A DNA stretch of 64,000 nt. Source: Thermodesulfovibrionia bacterium. Lineage in GTDB: Bacteria; Nitrospirota; Thermodesulfovibrionia; UBA6902. Both the position numbers and the translations under genes were made by a program. Each line of letters begins with the position of its first letter. Position 1 is the stretch's first letter. Where the stretch lies: NCBI GenBank assembly GCA_030646035.1, contig JAUSMY010000061.1:1-64000 (forward strand). Direction: 5' to 3'. Under the pieces are notes generated by a model. The model saw nothing but the letters and a program-made list of their open reading frames with translations, made no database searches and was not told the origin of the DNA. Below are positions 1 through 11,364 of the stretch, piece after piece.

Positions 1-889
1 GATCATCAGAGTTGTCAATAACCGCAGCACCGTTCTCACACTTCTGGCAGGAGCCTGGGTCATCAGAGTTGTCAATAACCGCAGCACCGTTCTCACACTT
101 CTGGCAGGAGCCTGGGTCATCAGAGTTGTCAATAACCGCAGCACCGTTCTCACACTTCTGGCAAGAACCTAGGTCTTCAGAGTTATCAATAACCGCAGCA
201 CCGTTCTCACACTTCTGGCAAGAGCCGGGGTCTTGGGTATTATCCGGCACACAGATCCCGCCCTCAGGCCGGCTACATGCTTCGCATATAATTGTATCTT
301 GTGTAAGTTGTATTAATAGATCCTCAGGGGTTTGAACAGGTTCTGTTGTCTGCCCATCTCTCTGCATAATGCTCATATATCCCTGAATTACAGTTCTACT
401 GTATTGAGGTTGTCCTATTGCAGAAATGTCAACTTCGCCAAGAAGAACAGCCAATCCGGTTTCTTTATTTACATACCAGACTAAGAACTTAGTGCCTCTG
501 ACTCCTGCGACCGCATTGGGAGTGTGTATCTCAAATTTACCTTTGCCTGAAGTGGCTTCTAATGTACCGGTTAAAAGTTCAAATACAGCGCGGCCTTTTT
601 TATTGCCGTTGCCTTCAAGATACTCTTTGATGGCAAGTTTTGAGTTTTCACCGAGAGTTATTATGCTGGCATCATTGAATTTCAGTCTTGCACGGGATGA
701 GCCGGAGGTCTCAATAATATCTGTACTAAATATAATGTCTCCTTTTTGAGCAGGTATTGTTTCATTTTGCCTTAGGAGATTGACTTTCCCGGTTACGTTT
801 GCGACGGTTCCGACATTCTCAGCAGCGTTGGCAAAGGAAGGGATGAGGAGCATTATGGAAAGAAATAATATAAATAGCTTTATTTTCAT
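1..889 (-). CDS. FecR-domain secreted protein with C-terminal CxxC tandem repeats (3' partial)
   Basis: The reading frame starts at the ATG at 889 (GAGG a few bases upstream) and is still open at the left edge, so the protein is incomplete at its C terminus. Residues 1-22 are a signal peptide (charged start, hydrophobic core, AxA-type end at FANAAEN). The middle part reads as a FecR domain: a GTVANVTGKV strand, a KGDIIFSTDIIETSGSSRA segment, and a later AVAGVRGTKFLV motif. FecR-type domains in such stand-alone secreted proteins are thought to be periplasmic or surface beta-domains; no transport or sigma partner is seen. After about residue 200 the protein becomes cysteine-rich and runs into at least four near-identical 19-residue repeats, each with one CQKC pair. 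It follows the O-antigen-ligase gene on the same strand after about 90 bases. Confidence 0.8.
   Translation of the reverse strand, partial: MKIKLFILFLSIMLLIPSFANAAENVGTVANVTGKVNLLRQNETIPAQKGDIIFSTDIIETSGSSRARLKFNDASIITLGENSKLAIKEYLEGNGNKKGRAVFELLTGTLEATSGKGKFEIHTPNAVAGVRGTKFLVWYVNKETGLAVLLGEVDISAIGQPQYSRTVIQGYMSIMQRDGQTTEPVQTPEDLLIQLTQDTIICEACSRPEGGICVPDNTQDPGSCQKCENGAAVIDNSEDLGSCQKCENGAAVIDNSDDPGSCQKCENGAAVIDNSDDPGSCQKCENGAAVIDNSDD
4..231. repeat. 57-bp tandem repeat, four copies, inside the FecR-domain gene
   Basis: Four consecutive 57-bp units begin at 4, 61, 118 and 175. The first three are almost identical; the fourth carries a few changes. On the minus strand each encodes GSCQKCENGAAVIDNSDDP, so the period is exactly 19 codons and the frame is kept. 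The array continues past the left edge. Its near-identity suggests recent expansion or concerted evolution. Confidence 0.95.
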
Positions 890-979
890 CTGAACCTCAC
901 AATAATATAATTGTTATAGGTTAATCTATTTTTATATAGTGATACAAAGATGTCAATATTATCAAATCAGGTAAAAAAG

Positions 980-3517
980 CTATATGCCAAGTGCTTCATA
1001 AATTTCATGTATGGCATCACTACAACTAATATATTCAGGATTGATCTCAAGGCATTTTTTCCACGTGTCAACGGCCTCCTGATACAACCCCATCTGTTTA
1101 TAGCTCAATCCTAACTGATAACGATAACTCATGTCCAGAGGTTTAAGGGATACGGCTTTTTTTATCGCTTCGAGGGCTTTTTCGGAAATACCCATCCCAT
1201 GGTAACAAATATATATATTGAAAAACAATTCCGCGCTGTCTGCTTTGTACTGAAGTCCCGCCTGTAAAGTGCTTACAGCTTCTGCCATACGCCTTGATCT
1301 GCGGTAAAGTTCGGAAAGTTTTACATGAAGTGCAATATCTTCAGGCTTCTCAGCTATCAATCTTTGATAGATAGATATGGCTTTTTCATGGGTTCCTGTC
1401 TTTTCATAGCTGTCGGCCATCTGTATTAAGAGGGATGGTTCATTGCCAAATTTATTCAGATAATTATTGCCGGTTTTAAGTGCCTGAGCATACTCTTCAG
1501 CATCGTATAAACCGCGAAGATGTGTAACGGCGTTCATGACTGTCGGCTGAAGAGAGAACGCATAAGACCGCTCAGTTAAGGCAGCCTGTTTCTTCCCCTT
1601 ATTGAAGAGGTATGTCGCAAACCTGTTTCTGGCATCTGCGATTTCCGGCATCGCATTTTTGATCTTGTCATAATCCTGCGTAACCTCCCATATCTCATCA
1701 AGCACCATGAATATATTTGAATATAGGCTATCCAGCCTGAGGAACTCTTGATACTCTTTGAATGCGCTGCTGAGGGAACCTTTCTTAAGATAGAATGTGC
1801 CAAGGTCATAATGTGCATAAGCGCTTGCCGGTGCAAAATAAATAGCATTTTCATATGAGTCTTCAGCTTCTTTAAATCTTTCTAACTTCTCCAGAATAAA
1901 ACCTTTTTTTGAATAGTAATAGCTTCTTGAGGGTGATTCATTTATAGCGTCATCATAATATTTGAGGGATTTTATCAGGAATGACTTTTTTTCAGACATA
2001 TTGTTGGAATCACTTGATCTTGCTGCCATTACGTCGCCCATAGTTATTAAATGCAATGCATTTCCCGGGTCAAGATAAATGGCTTTACTGATAGCCGCGG
2101 TTGCGAATTCATAATCTTTATTATTTATATGTCTCTTTGCTTGTTTCAGATATATATTGCCAAGAAGAGGCGAAATAACAATTACAAATATTATTAGACT
2201 CAATAAGGAGATACTGATAATAGCCGGGATTCTCCATTTTTTGTTTAATGAAAAGGAACATATTCCGGATCGTTTATCAGAGGGCAGGTGATTGGCAGAA
2301 GCCAGAGCAATGGCAGCACATACGGAAAAGAGTATGGCATTTGAAGGTATCTGAAAATTAAAGTCGGTAATTCCATGTACGAGAAGAGAGAAACAGCCTG
2401 TGAGAGCCCCCAATCCAATTGCTTGCAAATGCTTATCCGGAAGAGCGGCAGACTTTTTGAATACATTAAAAAAAAGCGCCGTTGCACATAAAACAGCTGA
2501 GATGATGCCGATGATTCCTGTCTCTGCTGTGAGTTCCAGGTAATCGTTATGAGCATGATCAATAAAACTCCTCATTAAATTTTCAGTCTGATAACGCGGG
2601 AAAGTGTCTTTGAATGTGCCGAGCCCGGTGCCGAACCATGGATTGTCTGAGATAATATTTAGCGTGCTTTTCCAGATTTCCAGTCTCCCACTGCCGGCAA
2701 GCATCGGGTCTTCAAGTGTCCACATCCTCTTTAGAACGGGTTCCAGGCCAAGCCATGTGGAAACCAGCAGGATGAGCATGGAGAAGCCTGCCAGCAGCCA
2801 TACAGTCTTACGGCGACTATTACTGAGTGTTAAAACTGTCAATAGAAAGAACATTCCGGCAAGAAGGCCTATAGTCCCTCCTCTGGATAAGGAGAACAAG
2901 ACTGCGGTTGCAGTATATACGCCGAGCAATATCAGCAAGATACGTTTTGCACCGCTGCTTGCCAGTGCCAGACCGAAACAGAGCCAGGTAATAATCTCCA
3001 GATAACCGGCGAAATGGTTGTGATTTACAAATGTAAGCGAAATCATGTGATGGTTGAGGGAAAATATTTTTAGACCGGTTAGCTCTCCGCCAGCCAGTAC
3101 TAATCCGGCGGTCGCAAAGGTACTTCCGAATATGATCAGTACCCATACGATTCTTAAGAGATTCCCCCTGTCTCTTATTGAGTAAAAAACAAAGTAAAAG
3201 AGAGCCATGTAATTGATTAGTTTGTAAAGCTGGATCCGGCTTGCGTAGGGATATACAGAGAGCAACGCTGAAAGACAGGAAATAGAAAGAAATATTATCG
3301 CGGCAAGATCTACCGGAGAGCGGTGTATGGTTATGCGCCCTTCGAGTATCATCGAAAGGATCCAGAGAAAAATCATGGCGATTGATAAAGTATGCATTAC
3401 CGTGACAGACCAGATCTCTACAGATCCGTATGCCAGTGGCGTAAAGATCAGAAGAGAATATAGAAGGATCTGATTTATTGAAGCGATAGATGGTGTGATT
3501 GCTGATTTGTTAATCAT
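980..3517 (-). CDS. O-antigen ligase/polymerase-like membrane protein with TPR domain
   Basis: 845 residues. The first ~450 are hydrophobic with about a dozen membrane segments. Near residue 320 there is the Wzy_C-type motif HAHNDYLELTAETGIIG, typical of the O-antigen ligase / Wzy polymerase superfamily (WaaL, PglL). From about residue 460 to the end the protein is a string of tetratricopeptide repeats, recognisable by repeats such as YQEAVDTWKKCLEINPEY. This membrane-ligase plus TPR fusion is common in Nitrospirota and Desulfobacterota. It probably acts at the inner membrane on a polysaccharide or glycoprotein substrate, with the TPR part as a protein-binding platform; the substrate cannot be read from the sequence. 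The ribosome site at 3517 is weak. Confidence 0.85.
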   Translation of the reverse strand: MINKSAITPSIASINQILLYSLLIFTPLAYGSVEIWSVTVMHTLSIAMIFLWILSMILEGRITIHRSPVDLAAIIFLSISCLSALLSVYPYASRIQLYKLINYMALFYFVFYSIRDRGNLLRIVWVLIIFGSTFATAGLVLAGGELTGLKIFSLNHHMISLTFVNHNHFAGYLEIITWLCFGLALASSGAKRILLILLGVYTATAVLFSLSRGGTIGLLAGMFFLLTVLTLSNSRRKTVWLLAGFSMLILLVSTWLGLEPVLKRMWTLEDPMLAGSGRLEIWKSTLNIISDNPWFGTGLGTFKDTFPRYQTENLMRSFIDHAHNDYLELTAETGIIGIISAVLCATALFFNVFKKSAALPDKHLQAIGLGALTGCFSLLVHGITDFNFQIPSNAILFSVCAAIALASANHLPSDKRSGICSFSLNKKWRIPAIISISLLSLIIFVIVISPLLGNIYLKQAKRHINNKDYEFATAAISKAIYLDPGNALHLITMGDVMAARSSDSNNMSEKKSFLIKSLKYYDDAINESPSRSYYYSKKGFILEKLERFKEAEDSYENAIYFAPASAYAHYDLGTFYLKKGSLSSAFKEYQEFLRLDSLYSNIFMVLDEIWEVTQDYDKIKNAMPEIADARNRFATYLFNKGKKQAALTERSYAFSLQPTVMNAVTHLRGLYDAEEYAQALKTGNNYLNKFGNEPSLLIQMADSYEKTGTHEKAISIYQRLIAEKPEDIALHVKLSELYRRSRRMAEAVSTLQAGLQYKADSAELFFNIYICYHGMGISEKALEAIKKAVSLKPLDMSYRYQLGLSYKQMGLYQEAVDTWKKCLEINPEYISCSDAIHEIYEALGI

Positions 3518-3692
3518 TTTTCAAGGCCGGCCAATATGCTTTATAAGGCATTCATAACCTGTTAACGGTGTATTAAAAGGAAAAAATATCTGCTTATACA
3601 TTATTTAATATAATGGTTTCCTGGTTAATTTTCTAATTATATTAACGATTTTTACATATATAATATTCTTTATGGCAGACCTTTTGATTATC

Positions 3693-3721
3693 TTGATTTA
3701 AACTTGAAAGAATGGCATAAT
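3693..3721 (+). promoter_or_regulatory. sigma70-like promoter upstream of the surA-guaBA genes
   Basis: TTGATT (3693-3698), a 17-base spacer, then CATAAT (3716-3721), about 85 bases before the surA-like gene in a 289-base AT-rich divergent gap. Predicted from box match and spacing only. Confidence 0.4.
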
Positions 3722-3806
3722 TGTCACTTCTCAGGGAAGTGTTGCATCATATGTCAGATTTATACTCTTCTAACATTATTATTCAGTATCAAACAGAGGC
3801 TTATTA

Positions 3807-6252
<2,446 letters not shown>

Positions 6253-6256
6253 CGCT

Positions 6257-7795
6257 ATGCATGAAGAGAATATCTTAGTCCTGGACTTTGGTTCACAATA
6301 CACCCAGCTTATAGCAAGGCGCATCAGGGAGAACAAGGTATATTCCGAGATACTCCCATATAATGCCGATCTCCAAAAGATAAAGTCTTTTTCTCCAAAA
6401 GGGATAATCCTTTCAGGCGGCCCCTCAAGCGTATACGAAAAGAACGCCCCCATGCCGGATAAGCGGATATTTGAACTCGGCATCCCGATACTTGGCATCT
6501 GCTATGGCATGCAGTTAATGGCGCATGTATTCGGAGGCAAGGTAGCAAAGAGCATCAAGAGAGAGTACGGCAGGGCTGTGCTTAAGATAGACGATAAGAA
6601 TGATATCTTCAAGGGTATCCCTCAGGGCAAGGTCGTATGGATGAGCCACGGCGACAAGATATTGAAGTACCCTTCCGGTTTCAAATCTATCGCTCACACT
6701 GATAATTCACCGGTTGCGGCAATGGCTGACAAAAAGAGGGGCCTCTTCGCATTTCAGTTCCATCCCGAGGTAGCGCATACTGAATATGGCGTCAGCATAT
6801 TAAAGAACTTCATCTTTAATATCGCTAAATGTAAACCCGAGTGGACTATGGGTTCCTTCATCGATGCTACCACAATAGAGATAAAGAAGAAGGTTGGGAA
6901 TGACAAGATAATATGCGCCATAAGCGGCGGTGTTGACTCTTCAGTCACAGCTGTTCTGCTGAATAGAGCTGTTAAAAAACAGCTGACCTGCATTTTTGTG
7001 GATAACGGGCTTCTCAGAATGGGAGAGGCTGATAAAGTCGTTAAGATGCTGAAGAGGAATTTCCGTATAAACCTGATACACGTGGATGCAGTTGACAGAT
7101 TTCTCAACAAGCTGAAGGGGGTTGTTGACCCGGAGAGAAAGCGTAAGATCATCGGCAATGAATTTATAAAGATATTTCAGGAAGAGGCTAAAAAGATAAA
7201 GGATGCAAAGTACCTTGCGCAGGGCACTTTATACCCGGATGTAATAGAGAGCACCTCATTTAAAGGCCCGTCCGCAGTGATCAAGAGCCACCATAACGTA
7301 GGCGGCCTTCTTGCAAATATGAAGCTCAAGCTTGTTGAGCCTCTGAGGGAGCTATTTAAAGACGAGGTCAGGGCGTTAGGCAGGGAGCTGGGCATGTCTG
7401 ATGAGGTTATAAACAGGCAGCCCTTCCCGGGTCCGGGCCTTGGGATCAGGATCATCGGCAAGGTTACACACCTGAGAGCCGAGATACTTCGCAAGGCAGA
7501 TGCGATCGTGCTTGAAGAGATAAAGAAAGCCGGCCTCTATCATGATATTTGGCAGGCCTTTGCAGTCCTGCTTCCGATCAAGACCGTTGGTGTCATGGGA
7601 GATGAGCGTACGTATGAGAATGTTATTGCCGTAAGGGCTGTGACTAGTGTCGACGGGATGACAGCTGACTGGGCAAAGATCCCTTATGATGTTCTGGGTA
7701 TAATTTCCAACAGGATAATCAACGAGGTAAAGGGCGTTAACAGGGTTGTATATGATATAAGCTCAAAACCTCCCGGAACGATAGAGTGGGAGTAG
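6257..7795 (+). CDS. guaA: GMP synthase (glutamine-hydrolysing)
   Basis: 512 residues. It aminates XMP to GMP using glutamine and ATP. The N-terminal class I glutamine amidotransferase domain has the nucleophile Cys82 in GICYGMQ and the His/Glu pair in [10 protein letters not shown]. The central ATP-pyrophosphatase domain has the P-loop AISGGVDSS near residue 221. The C-terminal dimerisation domain ends with the conserved PPGTIEWE. All catalytic motifs are intact. The gap to guaB is four bases, so translation is probably coupled. Confidence 0.97.
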   Translation: MHEENILVLDFGSQYTQLIARRIRENKVYSEILPYNADLQKIKSFSPKGIILSGGPSSVYEKNAPMPDKRIFELGIPILGICYGMQLMAHVFGGKVAKSIKREYGRAVLKIDDKNDIFKGIPQGKVVWMSHGDKILKYPSGFKSIAHTDNSPVAAMADKKRGLFAFQFHPEVAHTEYGVSILKNFIFNIAKCKPEWTMGSFIDATTIEIKKKVGNDKIICAISGGVDSSVTAVLLNRAVKKQLTCIFVDNGLLRMGEADKVVKMLKRNFRINLIHVDAVDRFLNKLKGVVDPERKRKIIGNEFIKIFQEEAKKIKDAKYLAQGTLYPDVIESTSFKGPSAVIKSHHNVGGLLANMKLKLVEPLRELFKDEVRALGRELGMSDEVINRQPFPGPGLGIRIIGKVTHLRAEILRKADAIVLEEIKKAGLYHDIWQAFAVLLPIKTVGVMGDERTYENVIAVRAVTSVDGMTADWAKIPYDVLGIISNRIINEVKGVNRVVYDISSKPPGTIEWE

Positions 7796-7866
7796 GGACC
7801 TTCATCCCCCGCGTTTCATAATAACTTCACACATTTCTTTTATCGTAATTACACAAAAGGTTTGAC

Positions 7867-7895
7867 TTGCAGATGAAGTTGATAGGTGGTATATA
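7867..7895 (+). promoter_or_regulatory. possible promoter of the glycine-zipper lipoprotein gene
   Basis: TTGCAG (7867-7872), 17 bases, TATATA (7890-7895), about 48 bases before the ATG at 7943. The -35 match is only moderate. Confidence 0.35.
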
Positions 7896-7942
7896 TAAGT
7901 AGAATATCAAAATAGGTGTAATCATTTAATAAGGAGGGGATC

Positions 7943-8359
7943 ATGAAGAAGTTTGTTTCAGTCATAGCTTTAATTTCATTCTTTGCATTGGCATCAGGCT
8001 GCACACAGTATCATACACAGGGCGCGGCAGTCGGAGGCGCGGCAGGCGGCCTTGCCGGAGCTCTTCTTGACCATAAGAACCCGTGGAAAGGCGGCATAAT
8101 AGGCGCGGCATTAGGCGCAATCCTCGGGGCAACCATCACTGATATTTCAATGAAGGCTTCACAGGAAGCAGCGGCAACAGGAAAGCCTGTACAGTACAAG
8201 ACTGAAGACGGCCGTGGAGTATATCGTGCCGACCCTGTTGACTATAACGCCCAGACCAACTGCCATAAGGTGCACGAAACAGTATGGGAAGACGGCAGGA
8301 TAGTAAAAGACCAGATTAGGGAAGTCTGCGAAGGTAACAAGACAGAGCAGAGATACTAA
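7943..8359 (+). CDS. glycine-zipper outer-membrane lipoprotein
   Basis: 138 residues with a lipoprotein signal peptide; the lipobox LASGC puts the acylated cysteine at residue 20. Residues ~28-70 form a glycine/alanine-rich helical hairpin (GAAVGGAAGGLAGALL and GGIIGAALGAILGATI), the glycine-zipper pattern of Rickettsia 17-kDa antigen / YMGG-type proteins. The C-terminal ~60 residues are polar. A strong ribosome site (AAGGAGGGG) precedes the ATG. It has its own promoter candidate and a clear downstream terminator, so it looks monocistronic. The likely place is the inner face of the outer membrane; the exact role is unknown. Confidence 0.8.
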   Translation: MKKFVSVIALISFFALASGCTQYHTQGAAVGGAAGGLAGALLDHKNPWKGGIIGAALGAILGATITDISMKASQEAAATGKPVQYKTEDGRGVYRADPVDYNAQTNCHKVHETVWEDGRIVKDQIREVCEGNKTEQRY

Positions 8360-8394
8360 AGACACAGGTTTTTGTAATAAGGCATAATCTATGA

Positions 8395-8419
8395 GGGCTG
8401 CGGCGACGCAGCCCTTTTT
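8395..8419 (+). terminator. rho-independent terminator after the glycine-zipper lipoprotein
   Basis: Perfect 8-bp stem GGGCTGCG / CGCAGCCC with a 4-base loop, followed directly by five T. Confidence 0.85.
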
Positions 8420-8459
8420 GCTTATTAGCGGCAGATTTTCTCTTATGCTAAACTGTCAT

Positions 8460-8780
8460 ATGGATTTGATTAGACGATGTAAAGAGCTGGTAAATAGTGC
8501 GGACTATAGACTAACCTTTCATGCTGAAATAGAAAGAGACGCTGACTGTATAAGCATTATTGAGCTGGAAGAAGCTTTGACTAATGATTCATGCGAATTG
8601 ATTGAAAATTATCCTGACGATCAGAGGGGGCATTCTTTTTTATTGCTTGGTTTTTTATCACAGAATCAACCTGTTCATGCAGTCTGCTCGATTCATGAGG
8701 ATACTTTAGTTATAATAACAGTATACAGGCCTGATCAGGAGTTATGGATTAACTGGAGAACAAGAAAGGAGAAGAAATGA
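8460..8780 (+). CDS. DUF4258-type protein, possible toxin of a TA-like pair
   Basis: About 106 residues from the ATG at 8460 (an in-frame ATG at 8445 is an alternative; no clear ribosome site for either). The pattern RLTFHAEIERD, then an IELEEAL helix, then SIHEDTLVIITVYRPDQELW is that of DUF4258 proteins. These are small proteins usually encoded just before a YgiT-type zinc-finger partner and suspected to be RNase-like toxins. That arrangement holds here: the stop codon overlaps the next ATG (ATGA). Family membership is fairly sure; toxin activity is inferred from context only. Confidence 0.7.
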   Translation: MDLIRRCKELVNSADYRLTFHAEIERDADCISIIELEEALTNDSCELIENYPDDQRGHSFLLLGFLSQNQPVHAVCSIHEDTLVIITVYRPDQELWINWRTRKEKK

Positions 8781-9019
8781 AGACATGTCCATTTTGTAAG
8801 GGTAACATTGAGACTCATAAAATCGACCATATGCACAAATGGGGCTCAGAATTTTATCTTTTTGAAAATACAGAGGCTGAGGTTTGTAAACAATGCGGAG
8901 AAATCTTCTTTCGTCCTGATACATTAAAATTGTTTGATAAGTATGTAGCAGAAAAGAAAAAAGGGAAGAGAACTATTCATGTTCCTGTCATTGAGATGTC
9001 CAGCACCGCAAGGGCATAG
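8777..9019 (+). CDS. YgiT-type zinc-finger protein, probable antitoxin partner
   Basis: 80 residues. Two CxxC pairs (CPFC at the N terminus and CKQC about 35 residues later) form the YgiT/MqsA-like zinc finger, followed by a basic region (KKKGKR). In MqsA the same fold is the antitoxin N-terminal domain. The four-base ATGA overlap with the DUF4258 gene indicates translational coupling. No separate DNA-binding HTH domain is present, so autoregulation, if any, would use another mechanism. Confidence 0.75.
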   Translation: MKTCPFCKGNIETHKIDHMHKWGSEFYLFENTEAEVCKQCGEIFFRPDTLKLFDKYVAEKKKGKRTIHVPVIEMSSTARA

Positions 9020-9063
9020 CTCATCAGATTTCTACCCTGATATAGAGCATTTAATCTGAATAA

Positions 9064-9294
9064 ATGAAAACACTGGCTTTGATAAAGGAAATCAATATTG
9101 ATAGAACCCTAAAATCTCTCCTTGACGAGTTAGAAGATGAATGCCTGCATGTTACAAGCCTTATTGAAGCTCTCAAGATTAAAGAATTGACAGAAGTTCA
9201 GAGAGAAGAGATATTGGGAGAATTATCTGCGGCGCTAAATCATTTAAAGATACATTCACAGGAAGTTGAGCTGGCAATTGATAACACGGCTTAA
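9064..9294 (+). CDS. small hypothetical helical protein
   Basis: 76 residues, acidic and almost wholly helical in character (ELEDECLHVTSLIEAL, ELSAALNHLKIHSQEVELA). No family recognised. It starts 45 bases after the zinc-finger gene on the same strand and may be a third member of that unit. There is no strong ribosome site upstream, so it is less certain than its neighbours. Confidence 0.45.
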   Translation: MKTLALIKEINIDRTLKSLLDELEDECLHVTSLIEALKIKELTEVQREEILGELSAALNHLKIHSQEVELAIDNTA

Positions 9295-9300
9295 AATGGT

Positions 9301-9346
9301 CATTCCGGCGGCTGAATTCCGCCTACTGTTGGCTTGTCCGGAATCT
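9301..9346. repeat. REP-like palindromic intergenic sequence
   Basis: Inverted arms ATTCCGG and CCGGAAT enclose a segment containing CCTACTGTTGG. Related pieces occur at 35406-35424 (same arms) and 37818-37828 (same core), so this is a dispersed intergenic repeat. Confidence 0.5.
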
Positions 9347-9469
9347 TTCGGCAATAGAGCTTACTGCTAAACATGATGCTTTCCCCACAACTCCTTTTCC
9401 AGTTTCATGAGTGAGAAATAGTGTTCCTTTAGTCACTCCGTCTTATGGTTCGGCAGTTGAGTCTCTCAG

Positions 9470-9682
9470 CTACATCAATGTGTGGATTAGGAACATTGCA
9501 AGGGCGATCTGAATAGTAATCCCGATGCCAATAACCACAAGACATCCTCCCCCTGTAATCATTTTGCCAATCTTTCTCTCTCGTCCGCTTTTGGTTAGCG
9601 GAATGCCAATGGATCGGGAGATCTTAGACTTAGCTGCAGAGATTCCTACAAGTCTTTTCCATGAAAAGCCACCTCGATTCAT
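9470..9682 (-). CDS. small basic membrane-anchored protein (GFSWKR family)
   Basis: 70 residues with a perfect AGGAGG about 10 bases before the ATG. The N-terminal half is very basic (NRGGFSWKRLVGIS, SKISRSIGIPLTKSGRERK) and looks like a short nucleic-acid-binding segment. Residues ~44-68 are one hydrophobic helix. I recall similar GFSWKR...ISRxIGIPLTxSGRxRK small uncharacterised proteins in diverse bacteria, which supports it being real; no function is known to me. It is transcribed away from the four-gene operon to its right. Confidence 0.65.
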   Translation of the reverse strand: MNRGGFSWKRLVGISAAKSKISRSIGIPLTKSGRERKIGKMITGGGCLVVIGIGITIQIALAMFLIHTLM

Positions 9683-9892
9683 GTTGAATGTCCTCCTATA
9701 TTAATGATGGATTTTATCAATATTGAACGGATTTATTCAAGAGATCCAATCAGCCAGTCCCATTAGCGAAACTGTAGGTAAATTTTTTGATAAAAACAGC
9801 GTTAAAAGTGTTAAAATGATTTCAATAAAAAAGAAAAATTAAATAGTTAAGTCAGTTATTATAATGCGCTGTGACTAATTAAGGGAGGAGAA
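9683..9892. promoter_or_regulatory. AT-rich divergent region before the four-gene membrane operon
   Basis: 210 bases without a gene. It holds the ribosome site of the minus-strand small protein, a direct repeat GTTAAAAGTGTTAAAA near 9801-9816, and a perfect -10 box TATAAT at 9860-9865 facing the operon. I see no good -35 at the right distance, so an activator or alternative recognition is possible. Confidence 0.4.
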
Positions 9893-11329
9893 ATGGGGAA
9901 TTTTGTAAGAGGTATGCTTGTAAAGCAACTTGAGGAATTTAAAAAGAAGGGGGTTGCTCAAGCAGCTAGAAATCTTCCTGCTTCGACTGCCATTGTGCCA
10001 GATACCAATGAAACTGAAATTATTACAGATGCTAGGGGTTATATTAACGAATCGACTAGTGGTTATTTAGCAAATCTTGCAAATATTGACCGTCAAGCCA
10101 ATAACTTTACTAATGAAATAGATAATGTTAAAGCTACATGTAGTGCAGAGATAGAGCAAAATACAATCGAACCATCCTTCAATGCTATATTGGCCAATCA
10201 TAGTAATAGCCTGATATCAGTTCAAGAGGAAGAGTTAATAGCAAGAGCACAACTGGAAGGATTTAAGCATAAACATGGGTTACAGAGGTCTGCAAAATAC
10301 CCAGAAGACAACTTGCATCATTTCTCACTGCTTATTTTATTTGTTGCAATTGAAACAGCAGTAAATGCTTTTTTTTATGAGGCTCAATCAGGAGGCTTGC
10401 TTGGTGGTGCTGTTATTGCACTAGCTGTCTCTGTTGTCAATATGGGGATTGCCGTATTTTTTGGTATTTTTTTTAGACATGTCCACCTCAATGATTCCAA
10501 ACAAAAGTTAATTGGATATAGTTCGATACTTAGTTTTATTATGTTAGCAGTTGTTCTTAATCTAATTTTCTCAACCTTCAGAGTTCAGTTTGCTTTAATT
10601 GCGGACTCATCAGATCAAGTGCAGCTTGGAAAGGCTTTCCTTATATCTACTAAGGAAGCATTTGGAGTATTTACATTGCATTTTCCGAGTGTTGACTTTA
10701 TGAGCTTTATTCTTTTCTTTGTTGGTTTAGGCTGTTGCGTGGTTGGTTTCTACAAAGGTTACACTATAGATGATTCTTGCCCAGGTTATGGTGATTTGGA
10801 TCGGAGATATAAAGAGGCCAAGAATGAGTTTGAAGCAAAAAGAGAAGTTGCTATAAATGATTTAAAGCGTTCTCTGGATCAAAAAATAAGAGATATTGAA
10901 AAACTACTTACCAATGTTTTGGATCTTCAGAGAAAAGTTGCAGCTCTTAAGGCTGAGGCTCTTAACTCTCAAGCAGAATACAGTGCAAATATAGATACAA
11001 TACAAAGTGAGCTCGATTTACTTATAAAGGCATATAGGGATTCTAATAGTGCAGTAAGGTCAGTATCTCAACCGAGTTATTTCACAGAAAGGGTTAGCGT
11101 ACTTCCAGAAACTGACTATTCGGAAAAACTGAATGCATTAATTAAAAAGATTGATGATGTAACCTTGCAGTCAAAACAAATGCAAGACGCTCATGGCAAG
11201 TCACTCAACGACATTAAGATTAATAGACAGCAGGAAATAACAGAACTATATACGAATGGAATACCTAAATTCTTTGCAAGAATAGTGTCTGATGCGGAAG
11301 CTAACATTGCCAAGAATTCTCACGAATAA
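9893..11329 (+). CDS. four-TM coiled-coil membrane protein, gene 1 of an unknown four-gene system
   Basis: 478 residues, not recognised as a named family. Residues 1-140 are polar and mostly helical. Four membrane segments lie at about 143-162, 168-194, 206-228 and 268-289. Residues ~301-470 are a long charged coiled coil (DLDRRYKEAKNEFEAKREVA onward). Strong ribosome site (AAGGGAGGAG). It is the first gene of a tight same-strand operon; the next genes encode a vWA-like protein, a MotA/ExbB-like protein and a MotB/ExbD-like protein. The coiled coil plus membrane core suggests a scaffold or sensor for the ion-channel pair; this is inference. Base composition is clearly AT-richer than flanking core genes, which fits horizontal transfer. 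Confidence 0.75.
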   Translation: MGNFVRGMLVKQLEEFKKKGVAQAARNLPASTAIVPDTNETEIITDARGYINESTSGYLANLANIDRQANNFTNEIDNVKATCSAEIEQNTIEPSFNAILANHSNSLISVQEEELIARAQLEGFKHKHGLQRSAKYPEDNLHHFSLLILFVAIETAVNAFFYEAQSGGLLGGAVIALAVSVVNMGIAVFFGIFFRHVHLNDSKQKLIGYSSILSFIMLAVVLNLIFSTFRVQFALIADSSDQVQLGKAFLISTKEAFGVFTLHFPSVDFMSFILFFVGLGCCVVGFYKGYTIDDSCPGYGDLDRRYKEAKNEFEAKREVAINDLKRSLDQKIRDIEKLLTNVLDLQRKVAALKAEALNSQAEYSANIDTIQSELDLLIKAYRDSNSAVRSVSQPSYFTERVSVLPETDYSEKLNALIKKIDDVTLQSKQMQDAHGKSLNDIKINRQQEITELYTNGIPKFFARIVSDAEANIAKNSHE

Positions 11330-11364
11330 AAATATTTGTAATATATTTAGGGGGCGTTCCAATT

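Noticed and set aside
4-231. CRISPR-like array
   Set aside because: Units are directly adjacent, with no unique spacers, and lie in frame inside a protein gene.
12-335. Plus-strand open frame made of repeated SITAAPFSHFWQEPGSSEL units
   Set aside because: It is the antisense reading of the 57-bp repeat in the FecR-domain gene; the minus strand has the signal peptide, ribosome site and family motifs.
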